Shown: piece by piece, positions 10,758-19,250 of the stretch
Layout: every line of letters starts with the position of its first letter
Position numbering within the stretch: the first letter of the stretch is position 1
Assembly: GCF_023952475.1 (NCBI RefSeq)
Contig: NZ_JALHRX010000014.1
Coordinates: 1-64,000 of the forward strand
Length of the DNA stretch: 64,000 nt
Reading direction: 5' to 3'
Source of the DNA: Cupriavidus sp. WGlv3
GTDB taxonomy: Bacteria > Pseudomonadota > Gammaproteobacteria > Burkholderiales > Burkholderiaceae
The notes under the pieces: generated by a model
The model's database searches: none
What the model was told of the DNA's origin: nothing
Seen by the model: the letters and a program-made list of their open reading frames with translations, nothing else
Position numbers and translations under genes: made by a program

Positions 10758-11046
10758 AAACCCCCCGCGAATGATGGTTCGGTTACCCGTTCGCCGCGTT
10801 GGCCGGTCTGCGCCGGCGGGTTCCTGAAAGCATGCGGCATGGTGCGCGTCCCGGTCTGTGCCGCGAGCGCGCCGGCACATCATAATCGAATACAATCGGG
10901 ACGAGATACTCCCCGCCATCGCCCCGCACGCCAGGGGGAATGCGCTGCCGGCCGGCGCGGCGCAGGCGCCGCCACCAGCGGCCTGCACCGGCACTCCAGT
11001 TCCGTACGACCGAACGAAAACAACACATCCCCCGCCCGGAGACCCC
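10758..11046. other. Divergent intergenic region, binding protein / oxidoreductase
   Basis: No gene is seen in these 289 bases. A TACAAT hexamer at 10891-10896 on the plus strand is the best candidate -10 element for the oxidoreductase gene, but there is no good -35 partner at the right spacing. No repeat suggests a specific regulator. Confidence 0.4.
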
Positions 11047-13155
11047 ATGGCTTCCCGCATCGTCCGCGCCGCCTGCCCGCATGACTGCCCCGATACTTGT
11101 GCCTTGCTCGTCACCGTCGAGGGCGGCCGCGCCGTCAAGGTAGCGGGCGATCCAGACCATCCCGGCACGCAGGGCGTGCTCTGCACCAAGGTCTCGCGCT
11201 ACACCGAGCGCACCTACCACCCCGACCGCCTGCTCACGCCGATGAAGCGCATCGGCAGGAAGGGCGAGGGCAAGTTCGCGCCGATCTCGTGGGACGAGGC
11301 GCTGGATACCATCGCCACGCGCCTGCAGGCGATCGCCGCGTGCGATCCGCAGGCGATCGTGCCGTACAGCTATGCGGGCACCATGGGGCTGGTGCAGGGC
11401 GAGAGCATGGCCGCGCGCTTCTTCAACAAGCTGGGCGCGTCGCGGCTGGACCGCACCATCTGCGCCAGCGCCGGCGCCACCGCGCTGCGCTACACCTACG
11501 GCGCCAGCGTGGGCATGGACATGGAGCACGTGGTCGATGCCCGGCTGGTGATCATCTGGGGCGGCAACCCGATTGCCTCCAACCTGCACTTCTGGACCCG
11601 CGCGCAGGAGGCCAAGCGGCGGGGCGCCACGCTGGTGGCGATCGACCCGTACCGCTCGCTCAGCGCCGAGAAGTGCCACCGCCATATCGCGCCGATGCCC
11701 GGCACCGACGGCGCGCTGGCGCTGGCGCTGATCCACGTGCTGATTCGCGACGGCCTGCTCGATCACGACTACATCGAACGTCACACCGTGGGCTTCGAGG
11801 CGCTGCGCGAGCGCGCGCAGGCCTATCCGCCGGCGCGCGCCGCCGAGATCTGCGGCATCCCGGTCGAGGACATCGAATGGCTGGCCGGGCTCTACGGCCA
11901 GCTCGCGGTGCGCGAGCGCCAGCCGGTGGCGATCCGGCTGAACTACGGCATGCAGCGCGTGCACGGCGGCGGCCAGGCGGTGCGCGCGGTGGCGTGCCTG
12001 CCGTCGCTGGTGGGCGCGTGGCGCCATCCGGCGGGCGGACTGCAGTTGTCGACCTCGGGTTTCTTCCCGATCAACGAAGCCGCGCTGCAGCGCCCGGACC
12101 TGCTGCCGGGATGGCCGCAGCAGCTGCCGCGCCTGGTCAACATGAGCACCATTGGCGATGCCTTGCTGGCCGAGGGCGCGCCCGGCGCGCCGCGCATCGA
12201 GGCGGTGGTGGTGTACAACAGCAACCCGGTGGCGGTGGCGCCGGAATCGGGCAAGGTCGCCGCGGGCTTCGCGCGCGAGGACCTGTTCACGGTGGTGCTG
12301 GAGCACTTTCGCACCGACACCGCCGACTACGCCGACATCATCCTGCCCGCGACCACGCAGCTCGAGCACACCGACGTGCACAAGGCCTACGGCCATACCT
12401 ATTTCCTCGCCAACAACGCTGCCATCGCGCCGCTGGGCGAGGCGCTGCCCAATACCGAGATCTTTCGCCGGCTGGCGCAGCGCATGGGCTTTACCGAGTC
12501 CTGCTTTGCCGACAGCGACGAGGCCATCGCCGCGCAGGCGATCCTGCCGGACGATGCGCGCGCGGCCGGTATCAGCTGGGAAACGCTGAAAGCGCAGGGC
12601 TGGCAGAAGCTGGCGCTGCCGGCGGCGCCGTTCGCCGAGGGCGGCTTCCCCACGCCATCGGGCAAGTGCCAGTTCTATTCGGAGCCGATGGCGCGCGACG
12701 GTTTCGACCCGCTGCCCGACTACGTGCCGCAGTACGAAGCGCCGCAGACCGCGCCGGAACTGGCGGCGCGCTATCCGCTGGCGATGATCTCGCCGCCGGC
12801 GCGCAATTTCCTCAACAGCTCGTTCGTCAACGTCGACAGCCTGCGCGCCACCGAGGGCGAGCCGCACCTGGACATCCATCCGGCCGATGCTGCCGAGCGC
12901 GGCATCGTGCACGGCGCGCTGGTGCGCGCCTTCAATGACCGCGGCAGCATGGTGGCGCGCGCCCGCGTGACCGATCGCGCCCGGCGCGGCCTGGTGGTGG
13001 GGCTGTCGATCTGGTGGAAGAAGCTCGCGCCCGACGGCAAGAACGCCAACGAGCTGACCAGCCAGCGTCTGACCGACCTGGGCCGCGCGCCGGTGTTCTA
13101 CGACTGCCTGGTGCAGGTCGAAGCCTGCGCGCAAGGGGCAGTCGAGGCGGCATGA
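11047..13155 (+). CDS. Molybdopterin-dependent oxidoreductase (DMSO reductase superfamily)
   Basis: Cytoplasmic molybdenum enzyme of 702 residues binding a bis-MGD cofactor and one 4Fe-4S cluster. The cluster ligands are visible as C10, C14, C18 and C46 (CPHDCPDTC and a later LC). The likely molybdenum ligand is C139 in TICASAG. MGD-binding segments include IIWGGNPIASN and the C-terminal molydopterin-dinucleotide domain (about 580-700). There is no twin-arginine signal, which argues for the cytoplasm. Substrate is unknown; formate, biotin sulfoxide or other oxyanion enzymes share this fold. The start at 11047 gives the canonical N-terminal cluster motif. Its stop overlaps the next gene by 4 bases, an unexpected coupling to a lipoprotein peptidase. 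Confidence 0.9.
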   Translation: MASRIVRAACPHDCPDTCALLVTVEGGRAVKVAGDPDHPGTQGVLCTKVSRYTERTYHPDRLLTPMKRIGRKGEGKFAPISWDEALDTIATRLQAIAACDPQAIVPYSYAGTMGLVQGESMAARFFNKLGASRLDRTICASAGATALRYTYGASVGMDMEHVVDARLVIIWGGNPIASNLHFWTRAQEAKRRGATLVAIDPYRSLSAEKCHRHIAPMPGTDGALALALIHVLIRDGLLDHDYIERHTVGFEALRERAQAYPPARAAEICGIPVEDIEWLAGLYGQLAVRERQPVAIRLNYGMQRVHGGGQAVRAVACLPSLVGAWRHPAGGLQLSTSGFFPINEAALQRPDLLPGWPQQLPRLVNMSTIGDALLAEGAPGAPRIEAVVVYNSNPVAVAPESGKVAAGFAREDLFTVVLEHFRTDTADYADIILPATTQLEHTDVHKAYGHTYFLANNAAIAPLGEALPNTEIFRRLAQRMGFTESCFADSDEAIAAQAILPDDARAAGISWETLKAQGWQKLALPAAPFAEGGFPTPSGKCQFYSEPMARDGFDPLPDYVPQYEAPQTAPELAARYPLAMISPPARNFLNSSFVNVDSLRATEGEPHLDIHPADAAERGIVHGALVRAFNDRGSMVARARVTDRARRGLVVGLSIWWKKLAPDGKNANELTSQRLTDLGRAPVFYDCLVQVEACAQGAVEAA

Positions 13156-14285
13156 CGCGGCTGCGCGGCCGCCGCGGCTGGGCGGCACTCGTGGGGGCGG
13201 CGGCGCTGTCGGCCGTGCTGCTGCTGACGGCGGGGTGCGAGGCGGTCGGCTACTACGCGCAGTCGATCGGCGGCCATCTCGGCGTCATGGCCCAGGCGCA
13301 GCCGCTGACCGACGCCATCGCCAGCGCGCACGACGCCAACGATGCGCGCCTGGCCCAGCGGCTGGCGCTGGCCGGCCGCATGCGCGACTTTGCCTCGCGC
13401 GAGCTGAAGCTGCCCGACAACGGCAGCTATCGCCGCTACGCCAACCTGCACCGGCCCTATGTGGTGTGGAGCGTGTTCGCCACGCCGGAGCTGTCGATGG
13501 AACTGAGCAAGTGGTGCTTCCCCATCGTCGGCTGCATCAGCTACCGCGGCTACTACGCCAAGTCCGATGCCGAGCAGTATGCGCAAGGCCTGCGCCGCGG
13601 CGGGCTCGAGACCTATGTGGCCGGCGTCCCCGCCTATTCGACGCTGGGCTATTTCGACGACCCGCTGCTCAACACCTTCGTCTACCTGCCCGAGGGCGAG
13701 CTGGCGCGGCTGATCTTCCATGAGTTGGCGCACCAGGTGGTGTACGTGCGCAACGACACCGCGTTCAACGAGTCCTTCGCCACCGCGGTCGAAGCGGCCG
13801 GCGTGGAGCGCTGGCTGGACCAGGATGCGTCGGAGGATGCGCGCACCAGCTATCGCCAGTACGATGCCCGGCGGCAGCAGTTCCGCGCGCTGCTGCTGGG
13901 CACGCGCGACCGGCTGGTGGCGCTGTACCAGACCCCGCTCGACGACGCCGCCAAGCGCGAGGGCAAGGCGCAGATCTTTGCCGACCTGCGCGCCGGCTAT
14001 GCGCGGCTGCGTACCGATTGGGGCGGCTACAGCGGCTATGACCGCTGGTTCGACCAGCCGCTGACCAACGCCCACCTGGCCGCGGTGGCGACCTACCAGC
14101 AATGGGTGCCGGCCTTTACCGCGCTGCTGGCGCGTTGCGACGGCGACTGGCAGCGCTTCTATGCCGAGGCACGCCGCATCGGCGCGCTGCCCGCCGGCGA
14201 GCGCGAGGCGGCATTGCGCCGGCTGGCGCCGCCGGCGACCCGCACCGACACGCTGACCGCGGGCGGCAAGGCGGCGGCCAACTAG
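13152..14285 (+). CDS. Putative zinc aminopeptidase lipoprotein (PF10023 type)
   Basis: Envelope lipoprotein of 377 residues with a metallopeptidase signature. A hydrophobic N-terminus ends in a lipobox (LTAGC). The HExxH zinc motif HELAH lies at 190-194, followed by a downstream Glu in NESFATAVE that would be the third ligand, as in the gluzincin-like predicted aminopeptidase family PF10023. The C-terminal half is helical. The ATG at 13152 overlaps the oxidoreductase stop in an ATGA, so the two are probably translated together, although one product is cytoplasmic and the other is exported. The function and substrate of this family are not established as far as I know. Confidence 0.85.
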   Translation: MTRLRGRRGWAALVGAAALSAVLLLTAGCEAVGYYAQSIGGHLGVMAQAQPLTDAIASAHDANDARLAQRLALAGRMRDFASRELKLPDNGSYRRYANLHRPYVVWSVFATPELSMELSKWCFPIVGCISYRGYYAKSDAEQYAQGLRRGGLETYVAGVPAYSTLGYFDDPLLNTFVYLPEGELARLIFHELAHQVVYVRNDTAFNESFATAVEAAGVERWLDQDASEDARTSYRQYDARRQQFRALLLGTRDRLVALYQTPLDDAAKREGKAQIFADLRAGYARLRTDWGGYSGYDRWFDQPLTNAHLAAVATYQQWVPAFTALLARCDGDWQRFYAEARRIGALPAGEREAALRRLAPPATRTDTLTAGGKAAAN

Positions 14286-14353
14286 GCCGCAGGCGGACTT
14301 TGGGCGGGTAACCACGGTGCTGCGCCCCCGGCGCCCCGTGCGAGAATGCCGTC

Positions 14354-15016
14354 ATGTCGATTGCTCCCAGATCCGAACCGCTGGCACCACCGTCGGGCGT
14401 GCCGCCGGAGCCCCAGCCGGCCCGCGCGCATATCGCCGAGCGCCAGGAGGCGCGCCGCCGGCAGATCCTCGATACCGCCGCACAGCTCTTCTACAGCAAG
14501 GGCTACCCCGGCATGACCATGAACGACCTGTGCCGCGCGCTGGGCGTGACCAAGCCGGCGGTCTACTACTACTTCACTGACAAGTACGAGATCTTCGACA
14601 TCCTGTGCCGGGAGTCGGCCCAGACCTGCCTGCCCGTGATCCGCGAGACCGCCGATCCGGCGCAACCCGTCCAGGCCCGCCTGCACGCCTGCCTGCTCGA
14701 GATGGCGCGGCGCTGCATCGCTTGCCACGTGCCGGCCACGCTGAGCTTCCGCGACCGGCAGTACCTGCGTCCGGACACCGTGGCCTGGCTCGACAGCATG
14801 GCGCGGGACTTCTATCGCGACCTCTATGCGCTGCTGGACGAAGGCCAGCGCGAGGGCGTGTTCGCCTTTGGCGACGCGCGCGTGACCGCGCATGCGATCG
14901 GCAGCGTGGTTGGCTTCCTGTACACGTGGCACGAACCCGGGCGCACCGACCCCGAAACCCTGGCGCAGGAACTGGCGGCCAGCATGATGAAGCTGGTGCA
15001 GCCCAGCGGCGCGTGA
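14354..15016 (+). CDS. TetR family transcriptional regulator
   Basis: DNA-binding regulator of 220 residues. The TetR_N helix-turn-helix covers about residues 33-80: RRRQILDTAAQLFYSKGYPG, then the recognition part around LCRALGVTKPAVYYYF. The C-terminal ligand domain holds several Cys and His residues (ETCRR- and CIACH-like) but gives no clear ligand. It is located 188 bases upstream of the fadD-type acyl-CoA ligase on the same strand. TetR proteins next to fadD often respond to acyl-CoA, so control of fadD is plausible (inference). The N-terminal Pro-rich extension of about 30 residues could be shorter if a later start were used. Confidence 0.88.
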   Translation: MSIAPRSEPLAPPSGVPPEPQPARAHIAERQEARRRQILDTAAQLFYSKGYPGMTMNDLCRALGVTKPAVYYYFTDKYEIFDILCRESAQTCLPVIRETADPAQPVQARLHACLLEMARRCIACHVPATLSFRDRQYLRPDTVAWLDSMARDFYRDLYALLDEGQREGVFAFGDARVTAHAIGSVVGFLYTWHEPGRTDPETLAQELAASMMKLVQPSGA

Positions 15017-15130
15017 GCGCGGCGCGGGCACGTAGGGGTTATCCCGCTGCCTATGTCCGATCGGTGGCGCATAATGCTCGCCAGGGCCGGCCAGGATTGG
15101 CGAACGACCCTGAGGACTTCGTCTAAGTTG

Positions 15131-15159
15131 TTGTTTTAACCGGGGCGCCCGTTTAGCAT
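15131..15159 (+). promoter_or_regulatory. Candidate sigma-70 promoter of the acyl-CoA ligase gene
   Basis: TTGTTT at 15131-15136 and TAGCAT at 15154-15159 are separated by exactly 17 bases, about 45 bases upstream of the fadD start. The match is moderate. A partial dyad at 15172-15183 (GAA, six bases, TTC) lies just after the predicted start of transcription, a fitting place for the TetR-type repressor encoded upstream. Confidence 0.5.
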
Positions 15160-15204
15160 CTCGGAAAAATCGAACGACCATTCAGAAATTCAGGAGACGG
15201 TGCT

Positions 15205-16887
15205 ATGGAAAGAATTTGGCTGAAACACTACCCGGCCGGCGTCCCTGCCGAGATCGATGCCAGCCAGTTCCGCTCGCTCGCTGCGCTGCTCGAGGCGTCT
15301 TTCCACAGCTATGCCGACCGCAAGGCCTTTATCTGCATGGACAAGGCCATCACCTACGGTGAACTGGACCGGCTTTCGACCCACTTTGCCGCATGGCTGC
15401 AGTCGCGCGGGCTGCGTCCCGGTGCGCGCGTGGCGATCATGATGCCCAACGTGCTGCAATACCCGGTGGTGCTGGCCGCGGTGCTGCGTGCGGGCTTCGT
15501 GGTGGTCAACGTCAACCCGCTCTACACCCCGCGCGAGCTCGAGCACCAGCTCAAGGACAGCGGCGCCGAAGCCATCGTGATCCTCGAGAACTTTGCCGCG
15601 ACGCTGCAGCAGGTGCTGCCCCGGACCCCGGTCAAGCACGTGGTGGTGGCCAGCATGGGCGACATGCTGGGCGGGTTGAAGGGCGCGATCGTCAATTTCG
15701 TCGTGCGCAACGTCAAGAAGATGGTGCCGGCGTGGGAATTGCCCCACTGCGTGCGCTTCAACAGCGTGCTGGCCGAAGGCCGCAAGCTGACGCTGCAACC
15801 GGCCACCACCGGCCCCGACGACATCGCCTTCCTGCAGTACACCGGCGGCACCACGGGGGTGTCCAAGGGCGCGGTGCTGCTGCACCGTAACGTGGTCGCC
15901 AACGTGCTGCAGTCCGAGGCATGGATGCAGCCGGCGCTGAACAAGGGCGCCCATATCGACCAGCCCATCACCATCACGGCGCTGCCGCTGTACCACATCT
16001 TCGCGCTGACGGTCTGCTGCCTGCTGGGCATGCGCAGCGGCGGCACCAGCGTGCTGATCCCGAATCCGCGCGACATCCCGGGCTTCATCAAGGAACTGCA
16101 GAAGTACAAGTTCAATATGTTCCCGGCCGTCAACACGCTGTACAACGCGCTGCTCAACAACCCGGAGATCGGCAAGGTCGACTTCTCGGGCCTGCGCGTG
16201 GCCAACGGCGGCGGCATGGCGGTGCAGGAAGCGGTGGCCAAGCAATGGCTGGCCAAGACCGGCTGCCCCATCATCGAGGGCTACGGCCTGTCCGAGACCT
16301 CGCCGTCGGCCACCTGTAACCCGACTGACACCGATGCGTTCTCGGGCACCATCGGCATGCCGCTGCCGTCGACCGAAGTCGTGATCCGCGACGACGACGG
16401 CAACGACGTGCCGCTGGGCCAGCCCGGCGAGATCTGCATCCGCGGCCCGCAGGTGATGGCCGGCTACTGGAACCGCCCGGACGAGACCGCCAAGGTCATG
16501 ACCCCGGACGGCTTCTTCAAGACCGGCGATATTGGCATGATGGACGAGCGCGGCTATACCCGGATCGTCGACCGCAAGAAGGACATGATCCTGGTGTCGG
16601 GCTTCAACGTCTATCCGAACGAAGTCGAAGGCGTGGTGGCGGAGTGCCCGGGCGTGCTGGAAGTGGCGGCGGTCGGCGTGCCGGACACGCATTCGGGCGA
16701 GGTGGTCAAGCTGTTCGTGGTGAAGAAGGACCCGGCGCTGACCGAGACCGATGTGATCGAATTCTGCAAGGAGCGCCTGACCGGCTACAAGCGGCCCAAG
16801 TACGTCGAATTCCGCACCGAACTGCCGAAGACCAACGTCGGCAAGATCCTGCGCCGCGAACTGCGCGACAGCCGCGCGGCAGCCTGA
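15205..16887 (+). CDS. fadD: Long-chain fatty acid-CoA ligase
   Basis: Adenylate-forming enzyme of 560 residues that activates fatty acids with ATP and CoA, feeding beta-oxidation. The AMP-binding signature YTGGTTGVSKGAVLLH begins near residue 212. The second motif GYGLSETSPSATCNP, the TGDIG motif and the hinge/C-terminal part around DRKKDMILVSGFNVYPNEVE are all in place, and the catalytic Lys is in the closing TNVGKILRRELRD. The length matches E. coli FadD (561). The GGAGACGGTGCT leader gives a ribosome site. It follows the TetR gene and ends before a strong hairpin shared with the convergent lipoprotein gene. Chain-length preference cannot be read from the sequence. Confidence 0.94.
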   Translation: MERIWLKHYPAGVPAEIDASQFRSLAALLEASFHSYADRKAFICMDKAITYGELDRLSTHFAAWLQSRGLRPGARVAIMMPNVLQYPVVLAAVLRAGFVVVNVNPLYTPRELEHQLKDSGAEAIVILENFAATLQQVLPRTPVKHVVVASMGDMLGGLKGAIVNFVVRNVKKMVPAWELPHCVRFNSVLAEGRKLTLQPATTGPDDIAFLQYTGGTTGVSKGAVLLHRNVVANVLQSEAWMQPALNKGAHIDQPITITALPLYHIFALTVCCLLGMRSGGTSVLIPNPRDIPGFIKELQKYKFNMFPAVNTLYNALLNNPEIGKVDFSGLRVANGGGMAVQEAVAKQWLAKTGCPIIEGYGLSETSPSATCNPTDTDAFSGTIGMPLPSTEVVIRDDDGNDVPLGQPGEICIRGPQVMAGYWNRPDETAKVMTPDGFFKTGDIGMMDERGYTRIVDRKKDMILVSGFNVYPNEVEGVVAECPGVLEVAAVGVPDTHSGEVVKLFVVKKDPALTETDVIEFCKERLTGYKRPKYVEFRTELPKTNVGKILRRELRDSRAAA

Positions 16888-16912
16888 ACGCCCGGTCTTG
16901 CCACGGGAAACG

Positions 16913-16938
16913 ACAACGGCCTCCTCGAAGGCCGTTGT
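16913..16938. terminator. Hairpin between convergent fadD and lipoprotein genes
   Basis: A perfect 10-bp stem (16913-16922 with 16929-16938) has a 6-base loop. No U tract follows on either strand, so it may act through Rho-assisted ending or transcript stabilisation. It is positioned to serve both convergent genes. Confidence 0.6.
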
Positions 16939-16962
16939 GCGTTCAGGCAGGGCGGTTCTGGC

Positions 16963-17412
16963 TCAGCACTCGTTCGATGGCGCCAGCTGTGGCTCCTGCC
17001 CGCCATCGGGGTAGATCACCCGCACGCAGGCGCCCGGCTCCAGGCCAGGTACGGCCGGTGCGTTCGCTGTCACCATCGCCCCGTCCAGGGTGCGCACCTT
17101 GTACTGGAACAGATCCACCTGCTGCACCGGCGCGGGCTTGTTGAACAGCCGGCTCAGGTCGAAGGCAAAGCCCACGCCGACCCCGCCGCCGCCGTGGCCG
17201 CCGCTAGCGGCACCCACGCCGACGCTGGTGCCGCCACCGTAGTAAGAGGGCACCTGGGCCACGTCCAGGCGGGTCAGGAACACTCTTTCGGTGACGCGGC
17301 CGAGCTTGATGGTGGCGTTCACCGGGGTGACCTGCGGTGGCTGCGGCGTGCTGCTGCAGGCGGCCAGCACCGGCAGCACGCCGCACAGGGTAAGGATGGC
17401 AAGCGGTTTCAT
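16963..17412 (-). CDS. Small glycine-rich lipoprotein, unknown function
   Basis: Predicted 149-residue lipoprotein. The signal peptide ends in the lipobox LAAC with the lipidated C19. Residues about 50-85 are strongly glycine-rich (YYGGGTSVGVGAASGGHGG and onward), resembling the membrane-embedded glycine zipper segments of some outer-membrane lipoproteins. The C-terminal part ends with a hydrophilic GACVRVIYPDGGQEPQLAP stretch. I do not recognise a named family with certainty. The start overlaps the stop of the upstream MarR gene by 4 bases (ATGA), so both are made together and the lipoprotein may belong to the response governed by that regulator. Confidence 0.7.
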   Translation of the reverse strand: MKPLAILTLCGVLPVLAACSSTPQPPQVTPVNATIKLGRVTERVFLTRLDVAQVPSYYGGGTSVGVGAASGGHGGGGVGVGFAFDLSRLFNKPAPVQQVDLFQYKVRTLDGAMVTANAPAVPGLEPGACVRVIYPDGGQEPQLAPSNEC

Positions 17413-17912
17413 GGCGAGATCAGGCCGGATTTGAGCCGGCCAAGCAGTCGGAACAAGGCGCGCCGGTCGGTCTCGGCCAGGCCCGAGAACAGTTGCCCGA
17501 TCCAGTCCTCGTGGGCGCGCGCCATGCGCGAGAACGCGGCGCGCCCGGCCGGCGTCAGGCGGATCAGATAGGCGCGCCGATCGGTGGGCAGGGCCTCGCG
17601 TGAGACCAGCCCTTCCTGCTGCAGCTGGTCGGTGATGCCCGTGACGTTGCCGCCGGTCACCATCATGCGGCGCGACAGTTCGCCCATCTTGAGCCCTTCG
17701 GGATGGCGGTCGAGCTGCGCCATCAGGTCGAAGCGGGGCAGGGTGCAGGCGAAGTCCTGGCGCAGCCGCGAGCGGATATCGGCTTCGATCAGGTTGGTGC
17801 AGGTCAGCAGCCGCAGCCACAGCCGCAGGGCCTCGTGCTCGGTGTGGTCGGCGCGGGTTTCGAGGTCGACCGGCGCGCTCTCGGCGCCGGCCGCAGGAGA
17901 CAGGTTTGGCAT
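17409..17912 (-). CDS. MarR family transcriptional regulator
   Basis: Dimeric winged-helix regulator of 167 residues. The DNA-binding part is about residues 55-115: LPRFDLMAQLDRHPEGLKMG, the recognition helix region GGNVTGITDQLQQEGLV, and the wing with TDRRAYLIRLTPAGRAAF, a classic MarR pattern. It lies first in a two-gene unit with the small lipoprotein. A near-perfect AT-rich palindrome (17999-18013) about 87 bases upstream of its start may be its own operator. MarR proteins of this type usually sense aromatic acids or antibiotics; the ligand is unknown here. Confidence 0.9.
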   Translation of the reverse strand: MPNLSPAAGAESAPVDLETRADHTEHEALRLWLRLLTCTNLIEADIRSRLRQDFACTLPRFDLMAQLDRHPEGLKMGELSRRMMVTGGNVTGITDQLQQEGLVSREALPTDRRAYLIRLTPAGRAAFSRMARAHEDWIGQLFSGLAETDRRALFRLLGRLKSGLISP

Positions 17913-17958
17913 CTTCGGTGCGCCCTGGGGTGGCAGGTGTGCGGCAAGCGCCGCCAGG

Positions 17959-17980
17959 GGCCGCCCGACTTCGGGCGGCC
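17959..17980. terminator. GC-rich hairpin between the Bug-type gene and the MarR gene
   Basis: An inverted repeat has 10-base arms (17959-17968 and 17971-17980) around a 2-base centre. It lies downstream of the minus-strand Bug receptor gene and upstream of the MarR gene. No U tract follows, so its role as terminator is tentative. Confidence 0.4.
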
Positions 17981-17998
17981 GACATTTGATGCCTCAAG

Positions 17999-18013
17999 TA
18001 TATGCGCGATATA
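17999..18013. promoter_or_regulatory. AT-rich palindrome, candidate MarR operator
   Basis: TATAT, then GCGCG, then ATATA forms a dyad in an otherwise GC-rich region. It is 87 bases upstream of the MarR start on the minus strand and includes possible -10 sequence for that gene. MarR operators are usually 15-20 base AT-rich palindromes overlapping the promoter, so autoregulation is a reasonable inference. Confidence 0.45.
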
Positions 18014-18075
18014 TAGCCGATAAGCGCCGCGGCCCTGCCGGCGATCAATTCAAGCCGATCCGGCCCAATCCCGCA

Positions 18076-19077
18076 TCAATCCACCTTGGCGCCCGAATCC
18101 TTGACCACCTTGGCCCATTTCGTGGTTTCGGCGCGGATGAAGGCGGCGAACTGCTCGGGCGTGTTGCCGACCGGCTCGGCGCCCTGTGCCTGCAGCCGCT
18201 CGCGCACCGCCGGGGCGCCCAGCGCCTTGGCCACTTCCTGCTGGATGCGCTGGATTACCTCCGGCGGCGTGCCCGCCGGCGCCAGCATGCCGAACCAGGA
18301 ACTGGCCTCGTATTGCGGCAGGCCGGCCGCCTGGGCAATGGTCGGCACGCCCGGCAGCGCCGGCGACGGCCTGGCGCTGGTCACCGCCAGCGCCTTGAGC
18401 TTGCCGCTCTTGATCAGCGCCATCGACGACGGCAGGTTGTCGAACATCACCTGCATGGTGCCGCCCGCCAGGTCGACCAGCGCGGGACCGCTGCCCTTGT
18501 AAGGGAAGTGCACCATGAAGGTCCGGGTTTGTGTCTTGAACAGCTCACCGGCCAGGTGGATCGAGGTACCGTTGCCGCTCGAGGCCATGTTGATCTTGCC
18601 GGGATTGGCGCGCGCATAGGTGATCAGGTCCTTGACGCTGTCGATCTTGTGCTGCTGCGCGAACGCCGGATTGAGCACCAGCACGTTGGGCACCGCCGCC
18701 ACCTCGGTGATCGGCGCGAAGTCCTTGATCGGGTCGAACGGCAGCTTGCCGTACAGCGACTGGTTGATGCCGTGGGTGCCGACGGTGCCCATCAGCAGCG
18801 TGTAGCCGTCGGGCGCGGCCTTGGCGACGATGTCGGCGCCGATATTGCCGCCGGCGCCGGGCTTGTTGTCGACCACCACGTTCCAGCCGGGCAGCTTGGC
18901 CAGTTCGGCCGCCACCGCGCGCGCCAGGATATCGGTGGTGCCGCCGGCGGCGAAGGGCACCACCAGCCGGATCGGCTTGGCCGGATACGGGTCGGCGGCC
19001 AGCGCCGGCTGGCTGGCAAGCGCGCCGAGGCTGGCGGACAGCAGCAGCGCAACGACGCGCCGGCGAGTGGGTTGCAT
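18076..19077 (-). CDS. Bug family (TctC-like) periplasmic solute-binding protein
   Basis: Extracytoplasmic receptor of 333 residues of the Bug/TctC family (tripartite tricarboxylate receptor), greatly expanded in Bordetella, Cupriavidus and relatives. The Sec signal peptide ends at ALA near residue 27. Typical blocks are YPAKPIRLVVPFAAGGTTD at the mature N-terminus, VDNKPGAGGNIGADIVAKA, and PDGYTLLMGTVGTH. The start at 19077 is the one that gives the signal peptide. No TctA or TctB membrane partners are nearby, so it is an orphan receptor, as is common. The ligand is probably a carboxylate but cannot be specified. Confidence 0.92.
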   Translation of the reverse strand: MQPTRRRVVALLLSASLGALASQPALAADPYPAKPIRLVVPFAAGGTTDILARAVAAELAKLPGWNVVVDNKPGAGGNIGADIVAKAAPDGYTLLMGTVGTHGINQSLYGKLPFDPIKDFAPITEVAAVPNVLVLNPAFAQQHKIDSVKDLITYARANPGKINMASSGNGTSIHLAGELFKTQTRTFMVHFPYKGSGPALVDLAGGTMQVMFDNLPSSMALIKSGKLKALAVTSARPSPALPGVPTIAQAAGLPQYEASSWFGMLAPAGTPPEVIQRIQQEVAKALGAPAVRERLQAQGAEPVGNTPEQFAAFIRAETTKWAKVVKDSGAKVD

Positions 19078-19205
19078 GCTTGGTCTCCCTGGGGTTTGGC
19101 CGCGGCACCTGGTGGCGGCATGGTCAGTGCATTCTAGTTGGCACCCGCGACGGAGCCGATGAGGTGATGCCCTATGGCGTATCGTGGGGCGCGGTCCTGC
19201 CAATG

Positions 19206-19230
19206 AAAAAAGGCACCCGGAGGTGCCTTT
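19206..19230 (-). terminator. Rho-independent terminator of the porin gene
   Basis: Read on the minus strand, a 6-bp stem GGCACC/GGTGCC with a 4-base loop is followed by six T, 20 bases after the porin stop. This is a standard intrinsic terminator. Confidence 0.85.
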
Positions 19231-19250
19231 CCAGTTCAAGCCTGATTTGC

